Assembly (NCBI RefSeq): GCF_016650695.1
Contig: NZ_JAEKFH010000005.1
Coordinates: forward strand, 248,001 to 312,000
Length of the DNA: 64,000 nucleotides
Direction of reading: 5' to 3'
DNA from: Pseudomonas sp. TH41
GTDB lineage: Bacteria; Pseudomonadota; Gammaproteobacteria; Pseudomonadales; Pseudomonadaceae
In this document: one piece after another, positions 1 to 8,396 of the stretch
Layout: each line of letters starts with the position of its first letter
How positions within the stretch are numbered: position 1 is the first letter of the stretch
Notes under the pieces: model-generated
The model's input: the letters and a program-made list of their open reading frames with translations, nothing else
What the model was told of the DNA's origin: nothing
The model's database searches: none
Made by a program: the position numbers and the translations under genes

Positions 1-1
1 A

Positions 2-646
2 AAAGCCGTCGCCGAGATTGGCGACGACCGGGCGATGTTCGTCCAGACCGACGTCAGCGATGAAACCTCGGTACAGAATGCTGTCGACGCGGTCATGGCG
101 CGATTTGGCGCGATCCACGTCTGCATCAACGGCGCCGCTGTACCGAACGGTTTCAAAGTGCTGGGCAAGGAAGGTAAGGCTGCCCCACTGGCAAAATTCG
201 CCCTGGCCACCGCGATCAACCTCAATGGCGTGTTCAACGTGATGTCCAAGTGCGCCGAGCACATGGCCAACAACGAAGCAGAAGCCGGCGAAGAGCGCGG
301 CGTGGTGATCAACGTCTCGTCCGGCGCCGCCTATGAAGGCCAGGTTGGTCAGTGCGCCTACGCCGCCACCAAGGCTGGTGTAATCGGTATGAACATGCCT
401 GCCGCGCGCGAGCTCGGCGCTATTGGCGTTCGCGTCAACGCCATCGCACCGGGCCTGTTCCTGACCACCATGGTTGCCGGTCTGGACGAGAAAGTTCTGA
501 ACTCCCTGAAAGAGCAAATGGAAGCGCCGAAACGTCTGGGTGACATGCGCGAGTTCGCCCATTGCTGCGCCTTCTTGATCGAGAACGCCTACGTCAACGG
601 CGAGACCATCCGTCTCGATGCCGCGTCGCGCATGCGTGCCCGGTAA
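2..646 (+). CDS. SDR-family 3-hydroxyacyl-CoA dehydrogenase, HSD10-like (5' partial)
   Basis: The reading frame is open from base 2, so the N-terminus, including the Rossmann glycine motif, lies outside the window. What remains shows the SDR strand with NGAA (around CINGAAVPN), the catalytic serine in NVSSG, and the YAATK (YxxxK) active site, followed by APG. The C-terminal tail with RLGD, a conserved acidic-FAH helix and NGE-IRLD closely matches the pattern of type-2 3-hydroxyacyl-CoA dehydrogenases (HSD17B10 family), which oxidise 3-hydroxyacyl-CoA with NAD. It lies 42 bp upstream of an acyl-CoA synthetase in the same direction, so the two probably form part of a fatty- or aryl-acid activation and beta-oxidation operon. 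The substrate cannot be read from the sequence. Confidence 0.85.
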   Translation, partial: KAVAEIGDDRAMFVQTDVSDETSVQNAVDAVMARFGAIHVCINGAAVPNGFKVLGKEGKAAPLAKFALATAINLNGVFNVMSKCAEHMANNEAEAGEERGVVINVSSGAAYEGQVGQCAYAATKAGVIGMNMPAARELGAIGVRVNAIAPGLFLTTMVAGLDEKVLNSLKEQMEAPKRLGDMREFAHCCAFLIENAYVNGETIRLDAASRMRAR

Positions 647-688
647 GCGTCTCGTTCTCTTGAGCCAGTCAGACAGGGCCAACACACC

Positions 689-2275
689 ATGAAAATGAAC
701 TTCAGCCGAATCATGCGCTTGCTCGCGCTGCGCTATCGCGACCAGGAAGCGATCGTCAACGTCGAGCGCAATCGGCGTCTCACCTACGAGCAATACCACC
801 TGCTGACCAACCGCATCGCCGACGTCCTGCGCTCCGTGTTGCAGGTGCGGGCGGGCGAGCGCTTCATGCTGATCCTGGAAAACGACAACCTCAGCCTGAT
901 GATGTTTCCCAGCACCTTCAAGCAGGAAGGCACGGTGGTCATGACCAACCTGCGCGACCCGCTCGACGAGCACGCGCGGCAGATCGAGCTGGTCAAGCCA
1001 AGGGTGGTGTTTCTCGAAACCCGCTTGCTGGACAGCTACTACAGCATGCTGCGCAGCCGCGATTGCGAGATCGTGGTGATGGACCCGCCCACCGCTGAGC
1101 AAGCCGCCCTCCCCGGCGTGCACAGCTTTTGGTCGTTGGTCGACGCTGCCTCCGATCTCGACAACGACGTGACCCTCGATACCGACCAGCACATCTGTAT
1201 GTTGCGCTTCACCGGTGGTACCACCGGCAAGGGCAAGTGCGCGATGTACTCCATCGACAACTGGATGGCCTGCCGCGACGCGGCGTTCATCAACACCGAC
1301 CTCGGCTTGTCCAGCGCCACACGGCTGCTGCACGTCTCGCCGCTGTCACACGGCACCATAATGCTGTTCTTCCCCACGGTGTACGGCGGTGGTACCAACA
1401 TCACCCTGAACCAGCTGGATATGGAAAACTGGCGTCAGGTTGTCGAAAGCGAGCGCGTCACTCACTCGTTCCTGGTACCAACCGTGCTGTATCGCTTGCT
1501 GGAACTGCAGCGTGCCGATCCGAAAGACTTCTCGTCCCTGACCACGCTGATTTACGGCGCCGCGCCGATGAGCCCGGACAAACTCGGGGAACTGGTCGGC
1601 TGTTTCGGACAGATTTTTGTCCAGGGATACGCCGCCACCGAGGCGCCAATGATGATCGCCGCGCTGGACAAGGCTGCGCACCAACCCGGTAATGCCGACG
1701 TCCTGAAACATCTGTCATCGGCTGGCCGGCCTACCCCCGGTGTCGAAGTCTTTATCGCCGACCCGGAAGGCAATCCACTGCCGATTGGCGAAACCGGCGA
1801 AATCCGCATTCGCTGCAAAGCCATCATCAAGGGTTACTACGAAAACCCGGAAGCAACGGCGGCCGAATTCGACGACGGCGCGTGGAAGTCCGGTGACCTG
1901 GGTTACATCGATGCCGACGGCTACCTGTACATCGTTGACCGGCTCAAGGACATGATCATCAGCGGCGGTTTCAACGTGTACGCCGTGGAAGTCGAAGCGG
2001 CGCTGGCGGCTCACCCGTCGGTGCTGATGGCGGCCGTGGTCGGCATTCCGCACCCCGAATGGGGTGAAGCGGTGCACGCTGAAGTAATCCTGCGTCAGGG
2101 TGAAACGGTTACCTCTGAAGAGTTGATCGCACAGACGCGCACTCGACTGGGGGGCTACAAGGCGCCGAAGTCGCTGGTGTTTGTCGATGAGTTGCCCACG
2201 TCGGTGGTCGGCAAAGTGTTGCGTCGGCAAGTGCGGGAAAAATATTGGCAAGGAACTTTGCGCAAGATCAGCTGA
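689..2275 (+). CDS. AMP-dependent acyl-CoA synthetase (class I adenylate-forming)
   Basis: This 528-residue protein is the usual length for an acyl-CoA ligase. The phosphate-binding loop FTGGTTGKGK lies near residues 174-183, the GYAATEAP adenylation motif near 313, and the GDLGYID and DRLKDMI hinge motifs follow. The catalytic lysine is at about 509 in TSVVGKVLRR. It would activate a carboxylic acid as acyl-AMP and transfer it to CoA. It follows the HSD10-like SDR by 42 bp in an apparent operon. The substrate is not evident; aryl, branched or medium-chain acids are all possible. The last 228 bp, together with the following REP element, are duplicated at 4833-5197. Confidence 0.85.
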   Translation: MKMNFSRIMRLLALRYRDQEAIVNVERNRRLTYEQYHLLTNRIADVLRSVLQVRAGERFMLILENDNLSLMMFPSTFKQEGTVVMTNLRDPLDEHARQIELVKPRVVFLETRLLDSYYSMLRSRDCEIVVMDPPTAEQAALPGVHSFWSLVDAASDLDNDVTLDTDQHICMLRFTGGTTGKGKCAMYSIDNWMACRDAAFINTDLGLSSATRLLHVSPLSHGTIMLFFPTVYGGGTNITLNQLDMENWRQVVESERVTHSFLVPTVLYRLLELQRADPKDFSSLTTLIYGAAPMSPDKLGELVGCFGQIFVQGYAATEAPMMIAALDKAAHQPGNADVLKHLSSAGRPTPGVEVFIADPEGNPLPIGETGEIRIRCKAIIKGYYENPEATAAEFDDGAWKSGDLGYIDADGYLYIVDRLKDMIISGGFNVYAVEVEAALAAHPSVLMAAVVGIPHPEWGEAVHAEVILRQGETVTSEELIAQTRTRLGGYKAPKSLVFVDELPTSVVGKVLRRQVREKYWQGTLRKIS

Positions 2276-2412
2276 CCTGCACACATTCGGCGTAACGGAT
2301 CGGTCGATGTAGGAGCTGGCGCAGCCTGCGATCTTTTGGCGGCTTTGCGATTGCTGGTGAAGCAAGATCAAAAGATCGCAGGCTGCGCCAGCTCCTACAG
2401 GGGTGCATTCCG
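2048..2412 (+). repeat. 365-bp direct repeat, copy 1 (3' end of acyl-CoA synthetase plus REP)
   Basis: This copy matches 4833-5197 over its full length without indels; by eye there are 17 substitutions (about 95% identity). It covers the last 228 bp of the synthetase gene, its stop, a short spacer and an inverted REP pair. In the coding part nearly all differences are synonymous; the one amino-acid change is Gly versus Asp. The two copies bracket the anthranilate-synthase pair. Confidence 0.93.
2308..2400. repeat. REP inverted pair, GTAGGAGCTGGCG..GCGATCTTTTG type
   Basis: Two inverted copies of a Pseudomonas REP sequence, beginning tgtaggagctgg and ending ccagctcctaca, face each other around a short loop that itself contains caagatcaaaagatcg. 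They can fold into a long hairpin downstream of the synthetase. The same unit, with compensated stem changes, is found at 5093-5185. Confidence 0.9.
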
Positions 2413-2433
2413 CTTACTGACGGCTGATAGAAC

Positions 2434-3027
2434 TCAGTTTTCGACTCGCATGCAGTGCTGCTCTATAAAACTTTTGAATATTCCAAGGCCATCGTCAGTC
2501 AAAATGCTCTCGGGATGAAACTGGACACCCTCTATCGGATGCTCAAGATGCCGCACCCCCATGATGTATCCGTCATCACTTGAGGTAGAAGTCACCGCCA
2601 GTTCCTCGGGCAGGTCTTTGCGATCGATAATCAGCGAATGGTAGCGTGTCGCCTTGATCGACTTGCCATCGGTATGGGCATATACACCTCGGCCATCGTT
2701 ATTTATCGTGCTGATCTTTCCATGCATGACATGGGCAGCCCGAATAACCGAGCCACCGAAGACCAGGCCAATAGCCTGATGCCCAAGGCATACGCCCAAT
2801 ATGGGCAAGCGTCCTTTAAAGTGCTGGATTACTTCGATATAACCGGCGTCCTGTGGATGGCCGGGCCCGGGTCCCAGTACGCAAAAGTCCGGGGCATACG
2901 CTTCAATCCTTTTAATCAGATCCGGAACATCATTACGCTCTACATGAGTTTCCAGGCCCAACTGTTCAAGGTACTGGCTGATGATAAATACAAAGCTGTC
3001 ATAGGCATCAATCAGGAAAACTTTCAT
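2434..3027 (-). CDS. Anthranilate synthase component II, glutamine amidotransferase (TrpG/PabA family)
   Basis: This 197-residue class I glutamine amidotransferase supplies ammonia to the chorismate-using partner encoded just upstream. The oxyanion motif GPGPGHP is at 52-58, the nucleophilic Cys80 lies in GVCLGHQA, and the His171/Glu173 pair lies in FHPES. The start codon overlaps the partner's stop (ATGA), so the two are translationally coupled. Base composition is visibly richer in A+T than in the neighbours. It is probably a duplicate or acquired amidotransferase for a dedicated anthranilate pool rather than the housekeeping tryptophan enzyme, but that is inference. PabA activity is the alternative. 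Confidence 0.85.
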   Translation of the reverse strand: MKVFLIDAYDSFVFIISQYLEQLGLETHVERNDVPDLIKRIEAYAPDFCVLGPGPGHPQDAGYIEVIQHFKGRLPILGVCLGHQAIGLVFGGSVIRAAHVMHGKISTINNDGRGVYAHTDGKSIKATRYHSLIIDRKDLPEELAVTSTSSDDGYIMGVRHLEHPIEGVQFHPESILTDDGLGIFKSFIEQHCMRVEN

Positions 3028-4499
3028 TGCAGCATTTCCTTTCCGGTAACGGCGCGATAAACAGAGCCCATTTTGTAGAATGTTTCAGTCCATTCTTTAT
3101 CCGGAACCGAGTCTGCAACGACTCCTGCGGAAGCCCTCAAGTAATAGGTGCCATTTTTATGAACCGCTGACCGAATACACAAAGCCGTATTGACGCTACC
3201 GTCAAATCCGATCAGACCGACCGCTCCGGCATATATCCCGCGACGGTTATTTTCCATACTTTCGATAATCTGCATCGCCCGAATCTTCGGTGCGCCGGTC
3301 ATGGTTCCCGCCGGAAAAGACGCCTTGATAACATCAAAGGCATCAAACCCTTTTCGCAATAAACCGCGTACGTTGGACACCATGTGATAGAGGTGGGAGT
3401 ACTCCTCGACCAACATCAACTCGTCGACCTCAAGTGATCCTGGCTGACAGACGCGACCGATATCGTTTCTACACAAGTCCACCAGCATTAAATGCTCCGC
3501 ACGCTCTTTTTCAGAGCGTGTCATGCTCAAGATCAACTCGCTGGAGGATACACCGGGTGTTTTCCCCACGGTTCCAGCGATGGGTCTCATCTCGATCAGA
3601 TCGTCCTTGATCCGGACAAAGAGTTCGGGGCTGGCGCCGATCAGATCGACCCCACCAAGATTGGCCAAGTACATGTAGGGAGACGGGTTGTTTTTGCGCA
3701 ATGCCCGATACACGTCAAAAGGCTTGATCGATGTATCAACCTGCACTTCATGACCCAATTGAATTTGATAGATATCGCCTTGGCGAATGTGCTCCAGCGC
3801 CTTGTCGACCCAGCCAAGGAACTGCTCTTTTTCCACCGTATCGCGAGCAACCGTAACGGACGGGTAAACAATCGGCGCGTCAGAGACCGGAATGCCCCCG
3901 GCATCGGCCAACAGCGCGGCATAGTCATCAGTGCTGCGGAAGCTCCATAGAGCACAATTGTTAACCATGACATCCACAGTTCCGTTGGCGTGGAAATACA
4001 CCAGCGTCTGAAACACGGTCAACGCAATGATCGGATAGTCATTGGTTCGCTCGGTCAGGACCGGAATATCTTCGACAAACCGGACACAGTCATAAGAGAG
4101 GTAACCAAAAAAGGCGAGGCTGGGATTAGGCTGGCGCGGAACATCAAAGGATGACTGTAATGCACGCAACAAATCCCATACGGCATCGTTCGAATCAATG
4201 CCGACACGCCTACGGTCATCCAGAGCGATACCCCGTTCCGACAGCGAACGTCTTAAATGGGCTGTCAGTCGCTCATTACCCTCGAGTGTCGCGTGCCCCT
4301 CATAAATCTTTACAGCCAGTAATGGCTCCATCCCGATGATAGTCGCCTTACGGTCGCGGCTGGGGCCAGACAGCGATTCGAGAATAAAGGTCCTATCGGG
4401 TCCTAATGCTTTTGCTGCCGCTACATATACAGCCAGCGGATCGCATTTCAAGCGTTCAGTGTGTAGCTGAACACTGACGGGGGCGGTTATCCCTCTCAT
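3024..4499 (-). CDS. Anthranilate synthase component I-like chorismate enzyme (TrpE/PhnA family)
   Basis: This 491-residue protein has the chorismate-binding fold in its C-terminal two thirds: GDIYQIQL at 241-248, PIAGT at 306-310, and the GTMTGAPK segment near 399. The alanine in PIAGT is the anthranilate-synthase signature, where aminodeoxychorismate synthases of the PabB type carry lysine. With the adjacent amidotransferase it should make anthranilate, or 2-amino-2-deoxyisochorismate, from chorismate and glutamine. The start is supported by ggagtg seven bases upstream. It is transcribed towards the acyl-CoA synthetase. No trpC, trpD or phenazine genes are near, and I see no trp attenuator, so the end product is unknown. 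Confidence 0.85.
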   Translation of the reverse strand: MRGITAPVSVQLHTERLKCDPLAVYVAAAKALGPDRTFILESLSGPSRDRKATIIGMEPLLAVKIYEGHATLEGNERLTAHLRRSLSERGIALDDRRRVGIDSNDAVWDLLRALQSSFDVPRQPNPSLAFFGYLSYDCVRFVEDIPVLTERTNDYPIIALTVFQTLVYFHANGTVDVMVNNCALWSFRSTDDYAALLADAGGIPVSDAPIVYPSVTVARDTVEKEQFLGWVDKALEHIRQGDIYQIQLGHEVQVDTSIKPFDVYRALRKNNPSPYMYLANLGGVDLIGASPELFVRIKDDLIEMRPIAGTVGKTPGVSSSELILSMTRSEKERAEHLMLVDLCRNDIGRVCQPGSLEVDELMLVEEYSHLYHMVSNVRGLLRKGFDAFDVIKASFPAGTMTGAPKIRAMQIIESMENNRRGIYAGAVGLIGFDGSVNTALCIRSAVHKNGTYYLRASAGVVADSVPDKEWTETFYKMGSVYRAVTGKEMLQ

Positions 4500-4832
4500 G
4501 ACATCACTCCTTTATTATTGCCAACAGCTCATACAGATGAGCGTCGAACGCACAGGCCGACGCCCTGAACTGACAAACGGTTCAATCAGTTTAATTTTTG
4601 ATTTAAAGGCTCCGCCCTGAGCAACTGCACAGCCAGGCAGCGCAGTTGTGCGGTATCGAGTCGATCGAGAGAAGAGATAGAAATCATGGCGTCGACCCTG
4701 CCAGATTTTCTATTCTGGGTATGTCAGACATGTCCTTTAAAGTATACGGATTACTCCGTCAGACCAATGACGCTGCCAGTGAAGTCCGAAAACCAGCGCC
4801 TGAAGTTACTCAGGACTCAGCTTTAGGTGCGA
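4500..4832. other. Intergenic region upstream of the anthranilate-synthase pair
   Basis: These 333 bases hold no convincing gene. They are relatively A+T rich (for example atttttgatttaaag near 4590) and must contain the promoter of the leftward chorismate enzyme. The right border is abrupt: homology to the synthetase 3' end begins at 4833. I see no transposase, integrase or tRNA remnant. Confidence 0.5.
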
Positions 4833-5060
4833 CCGCACCCCGAATGGGGTGAAGCGGTGCACGCCGAAGTGATCCTGCGCCAGGGTGAAACGGTTACGTC
4901 GGAAGAGTTGATCGCACAAACGCGCACTCGACTGGATGGCTACAAGGCGCCGAAGTCGCTGGTGTTTGTCGATGAATTGCCCACGTCGGTGGTCGGCAAG
5001 GTGTTGCGTCGGCAGGTGCGGGAAAAATATTGGCAAGGAACTTTGCGCAAGATCAGCTGA
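4833..5060 (+). pseudogene. Orphan 3' fragment of the acyl-CoA synthetase gene
   Basis: An open frame of about 76 codons encodes only the C-terminal lobe of the synthetase, from HPEWGEAVHAE to the final TLRKIS, including the catalytic-lysine motif TSVVGKVLRR. It has no adenylation domain and no evident start signal. The changes relative to the intact gene are almost all synonymous, so the fragment seems to come from a functional allele and to have been cut off when the neighbouring segment arrived or was rearranged. Confidence 0.85.
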
Positions 5061-5092
5061 GGTGCACACACTCGGCGTAACGGATCGGTCGA

Positions 5093-5185
5093 TGTAGGAG
5101 CTGGCGTAGCCTGCGATCTTTTGGCTGCTTTGCGATTGCTGGTGAAGCAAGATCAAAAGATCGCAGGCTACGCCAGCTCCTACAG
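5093..5185. repeat. REP inverted pair within direct repeat copy 2
   Basis: Same element as at 2308-2400, with the stem reading ggcgtagcc and ggctacgcc in place of ggcgcagcc and ggctgcgcc. Confidence 0.9.
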
Positions 5186-5203
5186 GGGTGCATTCCGTAT
5201 CCT

Positions 5204-5878
5204 CTACATCAACAACGTCTGCATATCGCTGGTCATGCCCCTGATCGCCGCTTTGAAATCCTCGGCGGTGACGGGCTGACTGGCGTTTTTCAAGGTCTCG
5301 CCAAACACTTTGCGCACCGCCTTAAGCACCGGTAAGCCGGAAGCGGCATCGATAAACTCGGCCTCGATAAACAATTCGGTGTTCTGATCCCGATGCCCCG
5401 TGGCCGCCTCGGTCGCGCCAACCACTGCCGCCACCGGCACAATTTCATACCAGCGCATGCCCTCGCTGGTGGCCGTTACCCCGGTAATCGCCGCCCGCAG
5501 GATCAGCGTGCGTTTACCCGGGCGGGCGTCCCTTATTACCGGCACGACGCGGTATTTTTGTTCAAGGACGCTTTTCACCTGAGCACTGGTGTAGGCCTGC
5601 AAGTCTTGCAGTGTCTGCAGATTTACCCGTTCGTTGGGCTGGGGCGCAGGATAAAACTGCAATCCGCTGAACACCACCGTCGAATAGGCGTCGGGGGCAA
5701 AACCTGGCGCCACCCACCGCAGCACTGGCTGGCCGGTGGGAGATTTCAACTCCTGTAAACCCTCGTAGCTGGGTAAAAACCCTGAATACTGCTGCTCCTC
5801 AGTCACCCTGGAGGTACAGCCTGAAAGCAGTAAACCACCGAGTACCGCACTGACCAACCATTGACGGTGCATGTTCAT
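5204..5878 (-). CDS. DUF3313 family lipoprotein
   Basis: The start is the ATG at 5878 (MNMHRQ), preceded by aggag nine bases upstream; a GTG six codons earlier is less likely. A short signal peptide ends in the lipobox LLSGC, giving a lipoprotein with a mature domain of about 200 residues. The body matches the DUF3313 pattern, with an RWVAPGFAPDAYS-like segment and a conserved VPVAAVVGATEAATGHRDQ stretch. A paralogue lies at 11703-12392, at the other end of the arylsulfatase region. Function is unknown; an envelope location is supported only by the lipobox. Confidence 0.85.
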   Translation of the reverse strand: MNMHRQWLVSAVLGGLLLSGCTSRVTEEQQYSGFLPSYEGLQELKSPTGQPVLRWVAPGFAPDAYSTVVFSGLQFYPAPQPNERVNLQTLQDLQAYTSAQVKSVLEQKYRVVPVIRDARPGKRTLILRAAITGVTATSEGMRWYEIVPVAAVVGATEAATGHRDQNTELFIEAEFIDAASGLPVLKAVRKVFGETLKNASQPVTAEDFKAAIRGMTSDMQTLLM

Positions 5879-6175
5879 TGATCCGATCTCCTGCACTTAA
5901 ACGGCTGGGCGAACGTACTGGCGGGTGTGTAGCGACTATTGAGTATTGTTGAGTCCGCCGGAATGTCCATGCACCGTTGTGAAAACGCTCAGCCAAGTCC
6001 TGTCCTGCAACCCTGCTGGCCGGACCTCACGCATGCGTGTCCCCTGTAGACGCTCTCGGGCGAAGCGATTTTTTCGGATCGGAGCCAGTGCCCAAAAAAA
6101 ACCCTGTGCTAGGCTTTTTTTCACGCGATGCAATGCGTATGAATCTACCCATCCTCTGGATGACGGAGTTCGGCA

Positions 6176-6631
6176 ATGAATATCACGGCTTCCCGGCTAA
6201 TAATCACACTGACAAGTCTGGTGCTTACCGCTTGCGCCGCCGTAGGAACCAGTAGCGGAGGTGCCGGGGAGACGGAGATTCGCTCAGGCCGGATCGAGCA
6301 GATCGTACTGACACAGATGCAGACTAACCACGACAGCGGCGTCGGCGCCATTCTTGGCGGGCTCGCCGGTGTCGGCATCGGCAGCCTGATTGGCCACGGT
6401 ACCGGCCGCGATGTCGCCATGGTAGCCGGCGCCCTTGCTGGCGCGGCCGGTGGCAACTACGCCGAGAAGAAAAAATACGACCAGCCCCAGGAAGCGCAGC
6501 AGATTATTGTGCGGGTGAGGAATGGCGTGCTGGTGTCGGTGACCCAGCCGATCAATCCAGCGCTGAACAAAGGCATGAATGTGTACATCGAAGGGACCGG
6601 CAATGATGCCCGGGTTGTTCCACAAAGCTAG
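6176..6631 (+). CDS. Glycine-zipper outer-membrane lipoprotein (SlyB/Rick17kDa type)
   Basis: This 151-residue protein has a signal peptide ending in the lipobox LTAC. It then shows a glycine zipper region at about 60-100 (GAILGGLAGVGIGSLIGHGTGR and GALAGAAGGNYAEKK, read in two pieces) and a C-terminal beta-rich tail of the kind in SlyB and 17-kDa antigens. Such proteins sit in the outer membrane and affect envelope integrity. ggag lies seven bases before the ATG. It is alone, with short gaps to genes on the other strand. The family is clear, the exact role is not. Confidence 0.85.
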   Translation: MNITASRLIITLTSLVLTACAAVGTSSGGAGETEIRSGRIEQIVLTQMQTNHDSGVGAILGGLAGVGIGSLIGHGTGRDVAMVAGALAGAAGGNYAEKKKYDQPQEAQQIIVRVRNGVLVSVTQPINPALNKGMNVYIEGTGNDARVVPQS

Positions 6632-6745
6632 ATCGCGCCAACCAAATAGAGCGACCCCGACCACGGTCCGCGAGTCGCTTTTCTCTGGCAGGCCTTCGTC
6701 AACGTTAGTATCGAAATATGCCGGTTTCCCCTTTCGTAGAATTGA

Positions 6746-7561
6746 TTACGGCATCGGCACCACGGTGTAGAAAACGCCATTGGCACCATAGGCAGGTCGC
6801 ACCCACGAGTTTCCGCATTGATAGAAAGTGCCCCCTGAGACGGTCCTCAATCCACACCCTTGGGGAAGACTGACAAAGGTGGCACCCATGGGCATTGTCG
6901 GCGGTGCAGAGGCAACCATCCCGGCGTTATAGCCCGCGCCATAGGCGTTTTTGTTGGCATTCTCATTTGCTACCGTCGCTGCGGCGGCCCCCACTGCAAC
7001 GCCCGCAGCGGCGGCGGCTGCCGGGTTAACTCCCTCGTTATAACCACAGTTGTAACAGCCACTGCTGGCGACCACAGCGGTAGGCGGATGATAGTAGGTG
7101 GTTCCGTAAGTAGCGGGATGGTAAGCCGTCGTGCCATACCCGTCCGCGTGGTAGCCGCTGGCACTGGCGCCATTCTCACCTTGTGCGTGCCACGAGCCTT
7201 GGCCGCCGTAGGCCGTTCCACCTTCTGCCCCGGTGCCGTGCCAACTGCCCTCTCCGCCGGATGCGGTGCCGCCATTTTCGTCTTTGCCACTCCAGCTACC
7301 GCCACCACCGGAAGCAGAGCCGCCGCGATAGCCTGATCCGCTCCAACTCCCGCCACCGCCTGAAGCCGAGCCACCGCGATTGCTTTGGCCACTCCAACTG
7401 CCACCGCCGCCCGAAGCCGAGCCGTACTCACCAGAATGACTCCAGGAGCCACCACCACCGGATGAGTGTCCAAAACTGGAAGCGTGAGACCAGGCCAACG
7501 CATGATTACAAGTCAGCGCCGCGATTAACAAGCCGGCGAACTTCAAGGTAGATCTGTTCAT
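6746..7561 (-). CDS. Secreted glycine/serine-rich repeat protein of unknown function
   Basis: A 271-residue protein with an N-terminal signal peptide (cleavage near ALAWS). The N-terminal third of the mature chain is a run of imperfect 16-17-residue repeats with core GGSASGGGGSWSG, about seven copies, degenerating to GGTASGGEGSWHG and GGTAYGGQGSWHA. A His/Tyr-rich linker (YHPATYGTTYYHPP), a CYNCGYN motif, an alanine-rich probable membrane-associated segment, and a cysteine-containing C-terminal domain follow. aaggag precedes the ATG. It is followed 16 bp further upstream on the same strand by the DUF2092 gene, which is transcribed first, so they probably form an operon. I do not recognise a function; a surface or matrix role is possible. 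Confidence 0.8.
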   Translation of the reverse strand: MNRSTLKFAGLLIAALTCNHALAWSHASSFGHSSGGGGSWSHSGEYGSASGGGGSWSGQSNRGGSASGGGGSWSGSGYRGGSASGGGGSWSGKDENGGTASGGEGSWHGTGAEGGTAYGGQGSWHAQGENGASASGYHADGYGTTAYHPATYGTTYYHPPTAVVASSGCYNCGYNEGVNPAAAAAAGVAVGAAAATVANENANKNAYGAGYNAGMVASAPPTMPMGATFVSLPQGCGLRTVSGGTFYQCGNSWVRPAYGANGVFYTVVPMP

Positions 7562-7577
7562 GGTTCAGTCTCCTTGT

Positions 7578-8396
7578 TCAGGGTTTTTCCACCGGTTCTT
7601 TAACCCCTTCCGGGGCACGCATGTCGGGAGGCGGCGCAAACTGAATCCGCTGCGCCGTCTCGATATGCTCGGGCTTGAAAAAGTCCGCAGGCATCGCCGA
7701 ACTGAGCTTCCAGTCGCTGAATTCAACCTGATGCCGGGATTGCGTCGGATCATCGCGAAACACGGCGCGCAACATCCGTGGAAGCTTGTCCTGCGCACCG
7801 ATCCACGCCTGAACGAACACAGTGTCGCTGGCGTATGCGATCACATCAGTGGTGGTATTCCCAATCACCGTGGACTGGCCGATGTAAAACGCCAAACGCA
7901 TATCCCTGGACAAATCCTTGTACGGATCGGCAACGATCACGTCGGTAAACGGAAAGTAGATGGCTGCACGCTGATACGCGGCCTCAAGGGTCGCATCGAT
8001 GGTAGGTGGCGCGTCCGCTTGCGCCAGTAGATTTTCCTTTCGCGCAAAGGCATAGGCTTGCTTGCCGTTGTAGTAAAACTCGGTCGCAGGACCATCTCCC
8101 GAGGTCAATACGCGCAGTCGGTCTGGTCTTTGCACGTTGACTAACGCCACTGTGCAGTAGGCCAAAGGTGGTCCCAACCGGCTGGGTTTTTCGTAAGTGG
8201 TGATGGCTTTGAAGCTCATGCCCTGAGTGCTCACCAGCCTGGCGCTCATGGTCTTCAGAATCTCCAGCGCCTTGGGTTCCAGTTGAACCGCTGGCGCATC
8301 AACGACAGCTGTTTGTGCCGCCTGCAAAGGGACGGCGAACCAACCCATGATCAAACTGAGGGAGAACAACCGGAGATGCTGCGGGACGGATCGCAT
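7578..8396 (-). CDS. DUF2092 domain periplasmic protein
   Basis: This 272-residue protein has a signal peptide (cleavage after LQAAQ) and matches the DUF2092 pattern: a KTMSARLVSTQGM start of the domain, YEKPSRLG, RPDRLRVLTSGDG, FYYNGKQAYAF and a DFFKPEH end. The family resembles LolA-like beta-sheet folds of outer-membrane lipoprotein sorting factors, which suggests binding of lipid or a lipoprotein; this is inferred from the family. ggag precedes the ATG. It is first in a two-gene unit with the glycine-rich protein and is divergent from the arylsulfatase. Confidence 0.85.
   Translation of the reverse strand: MRSVPQHLRLFSLSLIMGWFAVPLQAAQTAVVDAPAVQLEPKALEILKTMSARLVSTQGMSFKAITTYEKPSRLGPPLAYCTVALVNVQRPDRLRVLTSGDGPATEFYYNGKQAYAFARKENLLAQADAPPTIDATLEAAYQRAAIYFPFTDVIVADPYKDLSRDMRLAFYIGQSTVIGNTTTDVIAYASDTVFVQAWIGAQDKLPRMLRAVFRDDPTQSRHQVEFSDWKLSSAMPADFFKPEHIETAQRIQFAPPPDMRAPEGVKEPVEKP

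Larger units (their letters stand above)
4833..5197 (+). repeat. 365-bp direct repeat, copy 2
   Basis: Second copy of the segment at 2048-2412, in the same orientation. It includes the synthetase 3' fragment and a REP inverted pair (5093-5185). The two REP arms differ from copy 1 by a matched C/T and G/A change, so the stem stays paired. Confidence 0.93.

Noticed and set aside
4646..4852. 68-codon frame upstream of the orphan synthetase fragment as its N-terminus
   Set aside because: It is in a different frame relative to the synthetase fragment and matches nothing.
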